From: Zhihengliuella sp. ISTPL4 | GTDB taxonomy: Bacteria > Actinomycetota > Actinomycetes > Actinomycetales > Microbacteriaceae | NCBI RefSeq assembly: GCF_002848265.1 | Contig: NZ_CP025422.1 | Span: forward strand, 310,001-374,000 | DNA length: 64,000 nt | Direction of reading: 5' to 3' | Shown here: positions 33,873 through 43,419 of the stretch, one piece after another | How the letters are laid out: each line of letters begins with the position of its first letter | Numbering within the stretch: the first letter of the stretch is position 1 | Notes under the pieces: model-generated | Database searches by the model: none | What the model was told of the DNA's origin: nothing | The model's input: only the letters and a program-made list of their open reading frames with translations | Made by a program: the position numbers and the translations under genes

Positions 33873-35590
33873 TCGACGTGGTCGAAGCATCCATTGCGGA
33901 CCTGCGGCAAGCGCTGGAGACCGGTGCAGCTACCAGCGTCGCGCTAGTGCAGGCCTATCTCACCCGTATCGACGCGTACGACGCTCCTGGCACCGATACC
34001 GCGCTCAACGCGGTCGTCGTCCGCAACCCCGACGCGCTCGCGGAAGCCGCGGCGTCCGATGCCCGCAGGGCGGACGGGCAGTCGCTCGGCCCGCTGGACG
34101 GCATCCCGTACACGGCCAAGGACAGCTACCTCGTCGCCGGGCTCACCGCGGCATGCGGATCCCCGGCGTTCGCGGATCTGGTCGCTCAGCGGGACGCGTT
34201 CACGATCGAACGGCTCAGGGCCGGCGGGGCGATCTGCCTCGGCCTGACCAACATGCCGCCGATGGCGAACGGCGGGATGCAACGCGGTGTGTACGGACGG
34301 GCGGAGAGCCCGTACAGCGCCGACTGGCTGACCAGCGCGTTCGGATCCGGCTCCTCCAACGGATCGGGCACCGCGACCGCCGCGAGCTTCGCTGCCTTCG
34401 GACTCGGCGAGGAGACCTGGTCGAGCGGTCGGGCACCGGCGTCGAACAACGCCCTGTGCGCATACACGCCCAGCCGCGGCGTCATCTCGGTGCGCGGCAA
34501 CTGGCCGCTGGTGCCCACCATGGACGTCGTGGTGCCGCATACCCGCACGATGGCCGATCTCTTCGAGGTGCTCGACGTGATCGTCGCCGACGACACCGAC
34601 GTCCGCGGCGACTTCTGGCGCGCCCAGCCCTGGGTGCGTATTCCTGCCGCATCCGAGGTGCGTCCGTCGTCGTACCGAGACCTCGCCGCGGCCGACCCTC
34701 GTTCCGCTCTCGCCGGCCGCCGCTTCGGCGTGCCGCGCATGTACGTCAATGCCGACCCGGATGCCGGCACCGGCACCACCATCGGAGGCGCGACCGGGCA
34801 GCGTATCGTGACCCGGGCGTCCGTCATCGACCTCTGGGAGCAGGCATGCCGAGACCTCGAAGAGGCCGGCGCCCACGTGGTCGACGTCGACTTCCCGGTC
34901 GTCACCAACTACGAGGGCGACCGCGCCGGGGCGCCGACCGTGAACAGCAGGGGACTGGTGTCCGAGCGGTTCCTGCGCTCCGAGATCGAGGATCTCTCGG
35001 CCTGGGCGTGGGACGACTTCCTGCGCGCGAACGGCGACCCCGCGCTCGATCGACTCGAACTCGTCGACGGCGCGCGCATCTTCCCGCATCCGAGAGGTGC
35101 CCTCCCGGATCGCTACGCCGGCTTCGATGACGAGATCGCCGGGTATCCGGCCCTCGTCCGCGAGCGCCCGTACGCGTCATTCACCGACATCCCGCATCTC
35201 GAGGAGGGTGTGCGCGGGCTCGAGGAGACCCGCCGCGTCGACCTCGAGGAGTGGATGGACGCGCTCGACCTCGACGCCGTAATCTTCCCCGCCGTCGCCG
35301 ACGTCGGCCCCGCCGACATGGACGTGAACCCGGCATCCGCCGACGCCGGTTGGCGCAACGGCGTGTGGGTCGCGAACGGAAACCTCGCGATCCGTCATCT
35401 CGGCATCCCGACCGTCACGGTGCCGATGGGCACGATGGCAGATATCGGGATGCCGGTGGGACTGACCATCGCGGGCCGCGGCTGGGACGACACAGCCCTG
35501 CTGCGCCTCGCGGCCGCGTTCGAGGCGACCGGCGAGCGCCGCACCGCGCCGCCGCGCACTCCCGCTCTTCCCGGAGAGGGACGCTCGTGA
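33869..35590 (+). CDS. Amidase signature family hydrolase
   Basis: 573 residues. The Ser-cisSer-Lys triad can be placed at Lys84 (DGIPYTAKDSY), cis-Ser162 (FGSGSSNGSG) and Ser186 (EETWSSGRAP). The signature is divergent: Trp-Ser replaces the usual Gly-Gly before the nucleophile. Hydrolyses an amide or carbamoyl bond of an unknown small molecule. Overlaps the previous gene by 4 bp and the next by 4 bp. Confidence 0.88.
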   Translation: MIDVVEASIADLRQALETGAATSVALVQAYLTRIDAYDAPGTDTALNAVVVRNPDALAEAAASDARRADGQSLGPLDGIPYTAKDSYLVAGLTAACGSPAFADLVAQRDAFTIERLRAGGAICLGLTNMPPMANGGMQRGVYGRAESPYSADWLTSAFGSGSSNGSGTATAASFAAFGLGEETWSSGRAPASNNALCAYTPSRGVISVRGNWPLVPTMDVVVPHTRTMADLFEVLDVIVADDTDVRGDFWRAQPWVRIPAASEVRPSSYRDLAAADPRSALAGRRFGVPRMYVNADPDAGTGTTIGGATGQRIVTRASVIDLWEQACRDLEEAGAHVVDVDFPVVTNYEGDRAGAPTVNSRGLVSERFLRSEIEDLSAWAWDDFLRANGDPALDRLELVDGARIFPHPRGALPDRYAGFDDEIAGYPALVRERPYASFTDIPHLEEGVRGLEETRRVDLEEWMDALDLDAVIFPAVADVGPADMDVNPASADAGWRNGVWVANGNLAIRHLGIPTVTVPMGTMADIGMPVGLTIAGRGWDDTALLRLAAAFEATGERRTAPPRTPALPGEGRS

Positions 35591-36690
35591 CGTCGCCCTT
35601 TCCGCGCCCGGAGCGGCGCCTGCAGATCACGGCCGACGCCTCGGATCCGCTCCAGCGCGGCGTCGAGCGCGGCATGCAGCTGCGTGAGACTCTGCCCGGC
35701 ACGATCGACGCGTATGATCGGCTCTTCCGCCTCGGCGCCGTCGACGAGAAGACCGTGCGCGACGACGCCGAGCGGCTGCTCGACGCGATCGATGCCCACC
35801 GTCCGGCGCTGCGCGCGCAGATCGAGGGCATCGCCGCCGGTGCGGACGCCGAGGTCTGGCGCGTCGCCGCATTGAACGGCCGCACGGAGATCCTGTCGCG
35901 CAGCATCGCCGTACCGCCGGGAGAGTGCTCGACCATCGTGCGCTCGATCCGCGATGCGGACGGCCGTGCGCACACCCTCGGCGTGCAGACGTGGGACTGG
36001 CACATGGAGATCGCGCCGTACTGGCACACGATCATCTCGCGCGGCGGTGTCCACGACTACGCCGGGCTCACTGAATGCGGCATCCTCGGCAAGATCGGCG
36101 TGAACAGCGCCGGCGTCGCGCTGCACTTCAACATCCTGGGGCACCGGTCCGACCGGCCTGAGGGCATCCCGATGCACGTGCTCGCCGCTCTCGTGCTCGA
36201 GGAGGCCTCCAGTGTCGCGCACGCCGTCGAACTGGTGCGCGAGGCGCCGGTCACGAGCTCCGGCTCGTTCGCGCTCTTCGACGCCGCGAGCGACACCGTG
36301 CTGCTGGATATCAGCCCCGAAGGCGTGTTCTCCGCGCCCGCGATCACCGAGGGCACCTGGCTCCGCACGAATCACTTCCTCACCGAAGCACCAGCGGCGC
36401 ACGAGAAGACCTGGCTGTACCAGCCTGACTCCGGCCAGCGCTGGGAGTTCCTGCGAGACCGACTGCTGTCGGCCGTCGCGCCGACGGATGCCGAGCAGCT
36501 GCGCGCGATGCTCGTGACCGGCGACGGCGAGCCTCCGGTGACCTGCGTACCCGACCTCGCGCTTCCGATGGGGCAGCGGTGGGCCAGCCTGGCCACCGTC
36601 GTGCTCGACCCCGTCGGCCGTCGCGCTGACGTGCTCGACGGCACTCCGGCGGAAAACGCCACCCGCCCGCATCTGGCGCTCGCGCTCTGA
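35587..36690 (+). CDS. C45 family autoproteolytic acyltransferase/hydrolase
   Basis: 367 residues. Residues 20-110 form a helical propeptide-like region; Cys114 in PPGECSTIV is the expected N-terminal nucleophile after self-cleavage, followed by VQTWDWHMEIAPYW and NSAGVALHFNILG, as in acyl-CoA:6-APA acyltransferase relatives. These enzymes cleave or transfer acyl groups on amides. GTG start within the amidase stop (GTGA). No signal peptide, so it should be cytosolic. Confidence 0.83.
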   Translation: MTSPFPRPERRLQITADASDPLQRGVERGMQLRETLPGTIDAYDRLFRLGAVDEKTVRDDAERLLDAIDAHRPALRAQIEGIAAGADAEVWRVAALNGRTEILSRSIAVPPGECSTIVRSIRDADGRAHTLGVQTWDWHMEIAPYWHTIISRGGVHDYAGLTECGILGKIGVNSAGVALHFNILGHRSDRPEGIPMHVLAALVLEEASSVAHAVELVREAPVTSSGSFALFDAASDTVLLDISPEGVFSAPAITEGTWLRTNHFLTEAPAAHEKTWLYQPDSGQRWEFLRDRLLSAVAPTDAEQLRAMLVTGDGEPPVTCVPDLALPMGQRWASLATVVLDPVGRRADVLDGTPAENATRPHLALAL

Positions 36691-36709
36691 CCCGATCGAA
36701 GGGACCACC

Positions 36710-38353
36710 ATGACCGACACCGTCACCGTCTATCGCAACGCCGTCGTCTTCGACGGGCTCGCGGATGCTCCGGTGCAGTCCGCGTTCGCCGTGCGCGGCG
36801 AACGCATCCTCGCCGTCGGCACGGAGGCGCAGGTGCACTCCGCGGCCGGTGAGGGTGCCGCGGTCGTGGACCTCGGCGGGGCGTTCGTGATGCCCGGTGT
36901 CATCGAGGCGCACGCGCACCTGGCGATGTTCGGCCACGCGCAGGGCAAGGTGCAACTGCGTGACTGCACCTCCGTGGCACAGATCCAGCAGCGGCTGCTC
37001 GAGGCGCGGGCAGCGAACCCGGACGCGACGATCATCGAGGGTGTCAGCTGGTTGTTCGACGCTCTGCCTGACGGCGTCACCCAGCCGACCGCGGCGATGA
37101 TCGACGAGGTGATCGACGACATCCCGGTCTTCCTCGATGCGAACGACCTGCACAGCACCTGGGTGAACACCGCCGCGCTGCGCGCGGCCGGCATCGACCG
37201 CGATACCGCCGACCCGATCGGCGGCCAGGTCGTGCGGGACGAGGACGGAGAGGCGACCGGGTTCCTGCTCGAGACCGCGGCCATGGATCTGCTGGCGGAC
37301 TATCTCGACGGCATCCGGACCGAGGAGGAGGTCGACGGCCACCTCGAGCTCGCCTTCAGTGCGTACCTGGCGGCCGGCGTGACCGGTGCCGCCGACATGG
37401 GGATGACAGAGCAGTCGATCGCGGCGCTGCGGCGTCGGCTCGACCGCGACGGTCGGCTGCCGTTCCCGGTCACCGCACACTGGTGGCTGAGCTCCACCGG
37501 CGACCCGGCCGCCGATCTCGCGCAGGTCGAGCGTGCGGTGCAGCTGCGCGACGAACTCGCAGCCACGGGCACGCCGTGGCTGAAGGTCGTCGGGGTGAAG
37601 TTCATCCTCGACGGCGTGATCGACGCGTGCACCGCCGCGATGGTGCGTCCGTATGCCGACGGCTCGAACGCCGACCCGATCTGGAGCCGCGAGGCCGCGA
37701 CGCCGGTCGCGATCGCCGCCGACCGCGCCGGGCTGCAGCTCGCGATGCACGCGATCGGAGACGCGGCGAGCGCACTGGCCGTCGACCTCGTCGAGGCCTG
37801 TGACCGGGCGAACGGCACCGGCATCGGCCGCCGCCCGCGCATCGAGCACCTGGAGTCGGTCGCGCCCGAGACGGTCGCGCGCATGCGCGCGCACGGCATC
37901 GCGGCCTCCATGCAGCCGGTGCACTGCGACCCCGCCATCCTGGACAACTGGATGGCGATGCTCGGCGATCAGCGCGCTGAGGACGGCTTCCCGTGGAACT
38001 GGTTCCGCGACATCGACGTTCCCGTCGCGCTGGGTACCGACGCCCCCACCGCACCCCACGAGGCTCTGCACAACCTGTTCATCGCGATGACCGGGCGATC
38101 CTCGATCGACCGCGCACTGCCGCCGTACCACCCCGAGCGTGCGTTCACCGCCGCGCAGGCACTCGCTGCGGCGACGTCCGGCGCGGCCCACGTCGGCCGG
38201 ATCGACGACGCCTACGGCCGGATCGCGCCCGGCTTCTTCGCGAACGTCGCCGTGCTGGACATCGACCCGCTGTCCGCGCCGACCGACGACCTGCTCACCG
38301 GAGCCGTGCTGCTCACCCTCGTACACGGCGAGGTCGCCTACCGGCGACCATGA
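36710..38353 (+). CDS. YtcJ-type amidohydrolase
   Basis: 547 residues. Amidohydrolase superfamily: metal-binding HxH in VIEAHAHLAMFG near 63-74, further ligands in HAIGDAA (near 347), IEHLE (near 380) and GTDAPTAPHEALH (near 443). Family members remove amide or ester groups from varied substrates. Lies 20 bp after the C45 gene with its own ribosome-binding site (GAAGGGACC). The substrate is likely released by the upstream enzymes. Confidence 0.88.
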   Translation: MTDTVTVYRNAVVFDGLADAPVQSAFAVRGERILAVGTEAQVHSAAGEGAAVVDLGGAFVMPGVIEAHAHLAMFGHAQGKVQLRDCTSVAQIQQRLLEARAANPDATIIEGVSWLFDALPDGVTQPTAAMIDEVIDDIPVFLDANDLHSTWVNTAALRAAGIDRDTADPIGGQVVRDEDGEATGFLLETAAMDLLADYLDGIRTEEEVDGHLELAFSAYLAAGVTGAADMGMTEQSIAALRRRLDRDGRLPFPVTAHWWLSSTGDPAADLAQVERAVQLRDELAATGTPWLKVVGVKFILDGVIDACTAAMVRPYADGSNADPIWSREAATPVAIAADRAGLQLAMHAIGDAASALAVDLVEACDRANGTGIGRRPRIEHLESVAPETVARMRAHGIAASMQPVHCDPAILDNWMAMLGDQRAEDGFPWNWFRDIDVPVALGTDAPTAPHEALHNLFIAMTGRSSIDRALPPYHPERAFTAAQALAAATSGAAHVGRIDDAYGRIAPGFFANVAVLDIDPLSAPTDDLLTGAVLLTLVHGEVAYRRP

Positions 38354-38422
38354 GCTCCCGCTCCTGAATCCCGAACGCCCCCTGCACTGACGCGGGAGGG
38401 TGCCCGTCCTGGAAGGACCGTC

Positions 38423-39886
38423 ATGTCCGACACATCCGCCATCCCCGCTCCTGGTGCCGTCGCGCCCGGATCCGAGTCCGATTTCGTCGACTCCGCGAGC
38501 ACCCCCGAGACCCGGGGCATCGAACTCATCGACGACGCCCAACGGCACGGGAGAGCGCGCGATCTGTTCTTCGTCTGGAGCGCTCCGGGCGTCAGCGTGC
38601 TGAACATCACGGTCGGCGCCTCGATGACGCTCGTGCTCGGCCTGGAGATCTGGCAGGCGCTGCTCGTGATCCTGGCATCGAGCGCGCTCGCTCTGCTGCC
38701 CGGTATCGTCGCCATCTCCGGACCGGCAGCCGGCACCTCCGGCTCCGTGGTCCAGCGAGCGATCTACGGCATCCACGGCAACAAGATCGTCATCGCGTTC
38801 TACGGCTGGTTCATCTCGGGCGTCTTCCTCGCGCTGAACTGGGTGGCGGCGTCGTTCATCGGCGGCGAACTGCTCGTGCGGTGGGGCTTCCCCGATCCGA
38901 TCGCGGCATCGATCCTGGTGGCGGTCGTGGTCTCGACGATCACCGTGATCGTCGCCGTGTACGGTCACGCCCTCATTCTGAAGGCCTACCTGGCGATCTC
39001 GATCGGGCTGTTCGTGATCTTCGCGCTCGTCATCGGCTTCATCGCCCCGGCGCTGGATTGGGGGTTCGCGCAGCCCGAGCCGCTCAGCGGGCTGCCGCTG
39101 TGGGTGAGCGTCACGATCGCGTTCGCGCTGATGGCATCGTCGCCGCTGTCGTTCAGCAACAGCGCCGACATGGCCCGTTATCTGCCACGCGACACCAAAG
39201 CGTCCGGCATCATCGGTGCGACCGCGCTGGGACAGCTCTTCCCCGCGGTGCTCATCACCGCGTTCGGCGTCGTGCTGGGCGGTTCCATCGGGCCGGACAG
39301 CCTCGCGAACGGCATCGAGTACTCCCTGCTCGAGAAGCTGCCGGCCTGGCTCGCCCCGCTGTTCGTGCTCGGCGTCCTGGTGAACTGCATCTCGCTCAAC
39401 GGCATGACGACCTACACGGCGAGCATGGCCCTGCAGTCGATCGGCGTGCCGATCCGCCGCATCCCCTCCGCGATCCTCATCGGTGCGCTCGGCTGCGCGT
39501 TCACGATCGTGCTCGTCGTCGCATCCGACCTGATCAGCGCCGTCAACCTGATGCTGCAGTTCCTTCTGATCATCTCCGTGCCCACGATGGGTGTCTACGT
39601 CGCCGACATCGTCCTGCGCCGCAACCGCTACTCCGGGACCGACCTGTTCGACGAACGGCCCGGCGGCAGGTTCTGGTACACCGGCGGCTTCGGCATCCCG
39701 GGTCTCGTCTCCGTGGTCGCCGGCGGCTTCGCCACCGCAATGTTCCTGTCGACGACGGTGTGGACCGGCCCGCTCGGCGCGGCGCTGGGCGGGCTCGACC
39801 TCTCGGTCCCGGTCGGACTCCTGGTCTCGATGGGCCTGTATGCCGTCCTTGCAGGACGGGCGGTGCGCAGGCAGATCGGCGGCTGA
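38423..39886 (+). CDS. NCS1 family permease (cytosine/purine/allantoin type)
   Basis: 487 residues, about 12 membrane segments from residue 50 on after a hydrophilic N-terminus. The NCS1 pattern is visible in GIELIDDAQRHGRARDLFFVW, SVLNITVGASMTLVLGL and SFSNSADMARYLPRDTKASG. NCS1 proteins import nucleobases, hydantoins, allantoin or vitamins with H+ or Na+. As the last gene of the cluster it probably brings in the compound that the hydrolases degrade. Confidence 0.9.
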   Translation: MSDTSAIPAPGAVAPGSESDFVDSASTPETRGIELIDDAQRHGRARDLFFVWSAPGVSVLNITVGASMTLVLGLEIWQALLVILASSALALLPGIVAISGPAAGTSGSVVQRAIYGIHGNKIVIAFYGWFISGVFLALNWVAASFIGGELLVRWGFPDPIAASILVAVVVSTITVIVAVYGHALILKAYLAISIGLFVIFALVIGFIAPALDWGFAQPEPLSGLPLWVSVTIAFALMASSPLSFSNSADMARYLPRDTKASGIIGATALGQLFPAVLITAFGVVLGGSIGPDSLANGIEYSLLEKLPAWLAPLFVLGVLVNCISLNGMTTYTASMALQSIGVPIRRIPSAILIGALGCAFTIVLVVASDLISAVNLMLQFLLIISVPTMGVYVADIVLRRNRYSGTDLFDERPGGRFWYTGGFGIPGLVSVVAGGFATAMFLSTTVWTGPLGAALGGLDLSVPVGLLVSMGLYAVLAGRAVRRQIGG

Positions 39887-39970
39887 GCCCGGCGGCCTCC
39901 ACGGTTGCTCTCTTCGGGCTCGGGCGTCAAGGGGGTGCGGCGCCACCGTCCCGCGTCCTACCGTTCCCCC

Positions 39971-40321
39971 ATGGCTATCGAACTGAATCGACCGGCGCTG
40001 AAGCTCGCGCGCTCCCTCGTCCGCGACGGCAAGGTCGTGCGGGATGAACGTGACGACTGGTCCGAGGCGGCGCCCAGCGCAGAAGACGAGAACCGCTTCA
40101 TCGACGAGCACGGGTGGACGGAGTTCGCCCACTGGCACCTGGGCATCGACAAGAGCGAGAACCCCGAGACGAAGAAGGCGTACAGCTTTCCCTTCGGCGA
40201 CTTCCAGAAGGTGCGTCGCTCCGGAGTGATCTCGGGGGAGAGCCGCGCCGGGCAGTACGACCACACGGAGATCAGGGACGAGCTGCGGAAGCTCCTCGAG
40301 CTCATCGACTCCGAGGATTGA
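39971..40321 (+). CDS. Conserved hypothetical protein
   Basis: 116 residues, charged and soluble. TACCGT (39959-39964) ends 6 nt before ATG 39971, so the mRNA is probably leaderless. The centre (DENRFIDEHGWTEFAHWHLGIDKSENPETKKAYSFPFGDFQKV) is distinctive and widespread in small actinobacterial hypotheticals as far as I recall. Function unknown. Confidence 0.78.
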   Translation: MAIELNRPALKLARSLVRDGKVVRDERDDWSEAAPSAEDENRFIDEHGWTEFAHWHLGIDKSENPETKKAYSFPFGDFQKVRRSGVISGESRAGQYDHTEIRDELRKLLELIDSED

Positions 40322-40358
40322 TGCCGCTCGTCCGTATGCTCGTCCCAAGGCTGTTTCG

Positions 40359-41426
40359 ATGACGACGGGGTGGGGCATGGTCGACGACACCGGCAGGGAC
40401 GACGCGGACGCGAGCGACGAGACGGAGGACGACCTCCCGTACTACACACCGCCGTTCGGCAGGGAAGAGGTCCCGGGGTTCCTCGATCGGCTCGTCGCGC
40501 ACCTGCTCGCCGGGGAGACGCGCGAGGCGTTCACGTTCGAGGGGGTCGAGGTCGAGGAGTCGCAGGGCGTCTGGCTGCTCCCGCTCGGCGGCTACGACCC
40601 GGACGCCGACGAATCCCTGCAGCCGAACCCGCCCGCCGACCTCGTGGTCCCCGAGGGCGGATTCGCCGCCTACGCGGAGGAGTGGACGGAGGGCGTGCGC
40701 CGGACGCTGCGCGAAGCGTGGGGTGCGCCGATGGTGCGCAAGCCCTCGCTCGTCGGCGAGAACCAGGACCCGGAGGGCATCCTCGACGTGGTCCTCGTCT
40801 CGGTCGGAATCCCGGAGGCGGAGATGTGGGACCGCGGCGATCTGTACTGCGTGCTCGTCACGAACTGGGACGCCGAACCGCGGCAGAGCATGCTGCGCCA
40901 GGCGATGGTCGTGCTGCCGCGGGAGTACGCCGTCGGCAGCCTCAGCGCGCTCCTGCCCGAGGAGGACATGCACAACGACCTCCTCATGAACGGCGAGCAT
41001 CCGCTCGAGCTCCGACGTCGCGCCTGGCTGCTGAGCACACTGTTCGGGCGCCGGGGAGGTGCGGCTGCGCGACGTCGACGTCCCGGCCTCCCGCTTCAGC
41101 CTGCAGTCGCGCAGCGGGGTGACGACGGTCTGGACGTTCACGGACGACGGCCGCATCCTCGTCCTCATCCAGGACCCGACGTCGACGTTCGCGGACGAAG
41201 CGCCGGCGCAGTTCCTCGCCGAGGTGGTGCAGCAGCACGGTGGCGATGCGGCGGATGCCGCGGATCCGTCCGAACGGGAGGCGGACCTGGCGGAGGCGTG
41301 GCTGATCCTGGCCGCGCGCATGCTCGACAGGGTGCCGGACGACCTCCGTGCCCTCATCGCCGCCCGTGGCGAGGACGCCCGCGGCGCGGTCGCGGAGCAC
41401 GACCTGGAGTTCCGCATGCTCGGTGA
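40359..41426 (+). CDS. N-terminal piece of a frameshifted large protein
   Basis: The open frame runs to 41426, but protein-like sequence stops near 41056: up to LELRRRAWLLSTLFGRR (about residue 231) it is ordinary, after that it becomes Arg/Gly/Pro-rich out-of-frame noise over the next gene. Removing one G from GGGG at 41053-41056 joins it in frame to the following ORF (FGRREVRLRDVDVPASR), giving about 1,018 residues. So this is the first quarter of one gene, broken by a real mutation or a homopolymer error. No family recognised; acidic, no signal peptide. A second possible ATG is at 40377. Confidence 0.6.
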   Translation: MTTGWGMVDDTGRDDADASDETEDDLPYYTPPFGREEVPGFLDRLVAHLLAGETREAFTFEGVEVEESQGVWLLPLGGYDPDADESLQPNPPADLVVPEGGFAAYAEEWTEGVRRTLREAWGAPMVRKPSLVGENQDPEGILDVVLVSVGIPEAEMWDRGDLYCVLVTNWDAEPRQSMLRQAMVVLPREYAVGSLSALLPEEDMHNDLLMNGEHPLELRRRAWLLSTLFGRRGGAAARRRRPGLPLQPAVAQRGDDGLDVHGRRPHPRPHPGPDVDVRGRSAGAVPRRGGAAARWRCGGCRGSVRTGGGPGGGVADPGRAHARQGAGRPPCPHRRPWRGRPRRGRGARPGVPHAR

Positions 41427-43419
41427 CGAACCCGTGCCGGTCATCACCGGCGCGGTGTGGTTCGACGGGGAGCACTGGTGCGTCTCGCCCTCGCTCATGG
41501 AGATCGGTCGCCGCAACGACTTCGGCATGGACGACTTCGGCTTCGGCGCTGCGGTGCGTCAGCCCTACCGACTCGGTGGCGCGCTCACCGTCGACGAGAT
41601 GTCCCGGGAAGGGGACGAACGACGTACCTGGTTCGAGCGGGTCTTCGCCGCGTGCCCGTATCCGGAGCAGGACCGTCCGTCCGACACGGATCGCCTCGGC
41701 TACGCGGTACCGACGAGCGGTGACCATCACGACCTCGTGGCGGACATCGAGCGCGTCACGAGAGCATGGTGGGAGCGCTCGCCGGAGGACGTCGACTGGG
41801 CGGATCGGACGTTCGAGATCGGCGGACGGGGGCTCCGTGACGACCACGGCCGCGCGCTCCGCGTCGTGCTCGCCTCGGGGGAACGCTGGACTGTGGACGC
41901 GCTCCAGGCCTGGGCGGACGACCTCATCGGCGTCATGAGCGAACGGTGGGGGACGGCGGGGGAGGTCCATGCCCGCAACGAGAAGACCGGAATCGATTGC
42001 CGCAGCCCGCTCACCCGCGTCATGCGCGCCACCGGTCTGCTCACCGCGCCGCTCTGGTGGGTGAACGGCCACGCGGTGGCTGTCGTGGCCGGAACACCCG
42101 ACCCCTCGTACGGCGACGACCCCGAGGTGATCATCGTCATCGCGCGTCCGGACGCCGTACTCGACCTCGCGCGGGGGAGCAGCCCCTGGGAGCTCCGCAT
42201 CCGTGCCCGGATCATCTCCGACGTCTCTGCGCTCGTGGGCCGCACCCCCGCCTCCGGGCCGCTCTCGTGGAACGGCCCGCCGCTCGCGGGCTCCTCCCTC
42301 GTCCCCGATGCGATGCGCGGGGGCTTGCGCACCGGCGACCACTTCTGGACGTGGCACTTCACCCACGACGGGCGCGGCCTCCTCCTGTCCCATCCGACGG
42401 GTCCCGCAGCCTCGCGGCCCGAGCCCTCCTTCGAGGAACAGATCTCCCTGTTCGGCGGGGTGCCCGACGACCTGCTGTCGCTCGTGGTGGACCGCGACCC
42501 GGGTGGGTTCTTCCCGGTCGTGCATCGCGGGCCTTCGGCTCCCGGTCCCGCCGAGACCGACGACCTCCTCGCAGGCGCGACGACCCTGCCGGTGGTGCAG
42601 GCGGTGTTCTGGCGGGACGACGTCGACTGGCGCGTCTCCGACGGGATGCTGCAGCGGGTCCGCTCCGCGCTCGACCCGGACGACGTGGACACGACGAACC
42701 CCTTGGAGATGATCTACGCCGAGGCCCTCGGGGTGCCGCAGCTCCAGTGGGCGCTGCGGGTGGGGGAGCGCATGGGGCCGCCGACCCTGCTGGATGCGCC
42801 CTACGCGAGCTTCGTCTTCGATCGGGTGCCGGAGCGGGAGGAGATCGAGCACGTCTACGCGGGCCTCGGGGTGTTCCCCGATCTCGCGCTCACCGGCACG
42901 CTCAACGATCTCCTCGATGTCGTCGTCGATGCTCCGGGATACCGGTTCCTCGTCGATGCCGCGCTCAGCAACCCGCACCCGCAGCGCCGCCGCGAACTCG
43001 CGCTCTGGCTCTTGGAGCAGCGCCTCGACGCCTCGTCAGCCCTGTCATTCTTGGGTCCGGTCAACGTCCTCTTCGCCAACCCCACGCTGAGCGCGGAGGA
43101 CGAGGCGGTGCTGCGACGCCTGCTCGAGAAGGGTGCGATCCCGGGCCCCACACCCGTCGCGACCCTCCCGGACGGCCATCCGTTCGTGCAGCTGCTGAAC
43201 CGCGACATCGAGGAGAGCGCGCTGGCACCGCTGGTGCGGACCTTCCTCGTGCACGGCGACGTCGATCCCGCGACGCCCGTCCTTCCCGACGGTCGCAGCT
43301 TGCTGGACTTCGCATCCGGCCCCTTCCCGCACGGACGGTCACGGGACGCGCTCGCGTCGGCGATCCGAGAGCTCGCCGCGGGCGGCGCCGTGGACAGCGA
43401 GCCGGAGCCGGAGCGATGA
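41059..43419 (+). CDS. C-terminal piece of the frameshifted large protein
   Basis: 786 residues from GTG 41059. The GTG is at the frameshift junction and has no convincing ribosome-binding site, so independent translation is doubtful. Repeating features are seen: TGAVWFDGEHW, APLWWVNGHAV and QAVFWRDDVDW, spaced 180-200 residues apart, suggest three related modules. The last 170 residues (VLRRLLEKGAIPG, LLDFASGPF) look ankyrin-like. Function unknown. Its stop overlaps the next start (ATGA). Confidence 0.8.
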   Translation: MRLRDVDVPASRFSLQSRSGVTTVWTFTDDGRILVLIQDPTSTFADEAPAQFLAEVVQQHGGDAADAADPSEREADLAEAWLILAARMLDRVPDDLRALIAARGEDARGAVAEHDLEFRMLGDEPVPVITGAVWFDGEHWCVSPSLMEIGRRNDFGMDDFGFGAAVRQPYRLGGALTVDEMSREGDERRTWFERVFAACPYPEQDRPSDTDRLGYAVPTSGDHHDLVADIERVTRAWWERSPEDVDWADRTFEIGGRGLRDDHGRALRVVLASGERWTVDALQAWADDLIGVMSERWGTAGEVHARNEKTGIDCRSPLTRVMRATGLLTAPLWWVNGHAVAVVAGTPDPSYGDDPEVIIVIARPDAVLDLARGSSPWELRIRARIISDVSALVGRTPASGPLSWNGPPLAGSSLVPDAMRGGLRTGDHFWTWHFTHDGRGLLLSHPTGPAASRPEPSFEEQISLFGGVPDDLLSLVVDRDPGGFFPVVHRGPSAPGPAETDDLLAGATTLPVVQAVFWRDDVDWRVSDGMLQRVRSALDPDDVDTTNPLEMIYAEALGVPQLQWALRVGERMGPPTLLDAPYASFVFDRVPEREEIEHVYAGLGVFPDLALTGTLNDLLDVVVDAPGYRFLVDAALSNPHPQRRRELALWLLEQRLDASSALSFLGPVNVLFANPTLSAEDEAVLRRLLEKGAIPGPTPVATLPDGHPFVQLLNRDIEESALAPLVRTFLVHGDVDPATPVLPDGRSLLDFASGPFPHGRSRDALASAIRELAAGGAVDSEPEPER

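Noticed and set aside
36380..40390. 1336-residue open frame on the minus strand
   Set aside because: It is the mirror of four clear plus-strand genes; long antisense frames are common at this GC content. Its sequence has no domain and is Arg/Asp/Gly-heavy.
41059..41061. GTG 41059 as the true start of an independent gene
   Set aside because: No ribosome-binding site, and the upstream frame is protein-like right up to this point; a frameshift explains both frames better, although two genes cannot be fully excluded.
42320..42329. Another GGGGCTTGCG half-site
   Set aside because: Lies inside coding sequence and matches only about 12 of 19 RAE positions; shows that the half-site alone is not informative.
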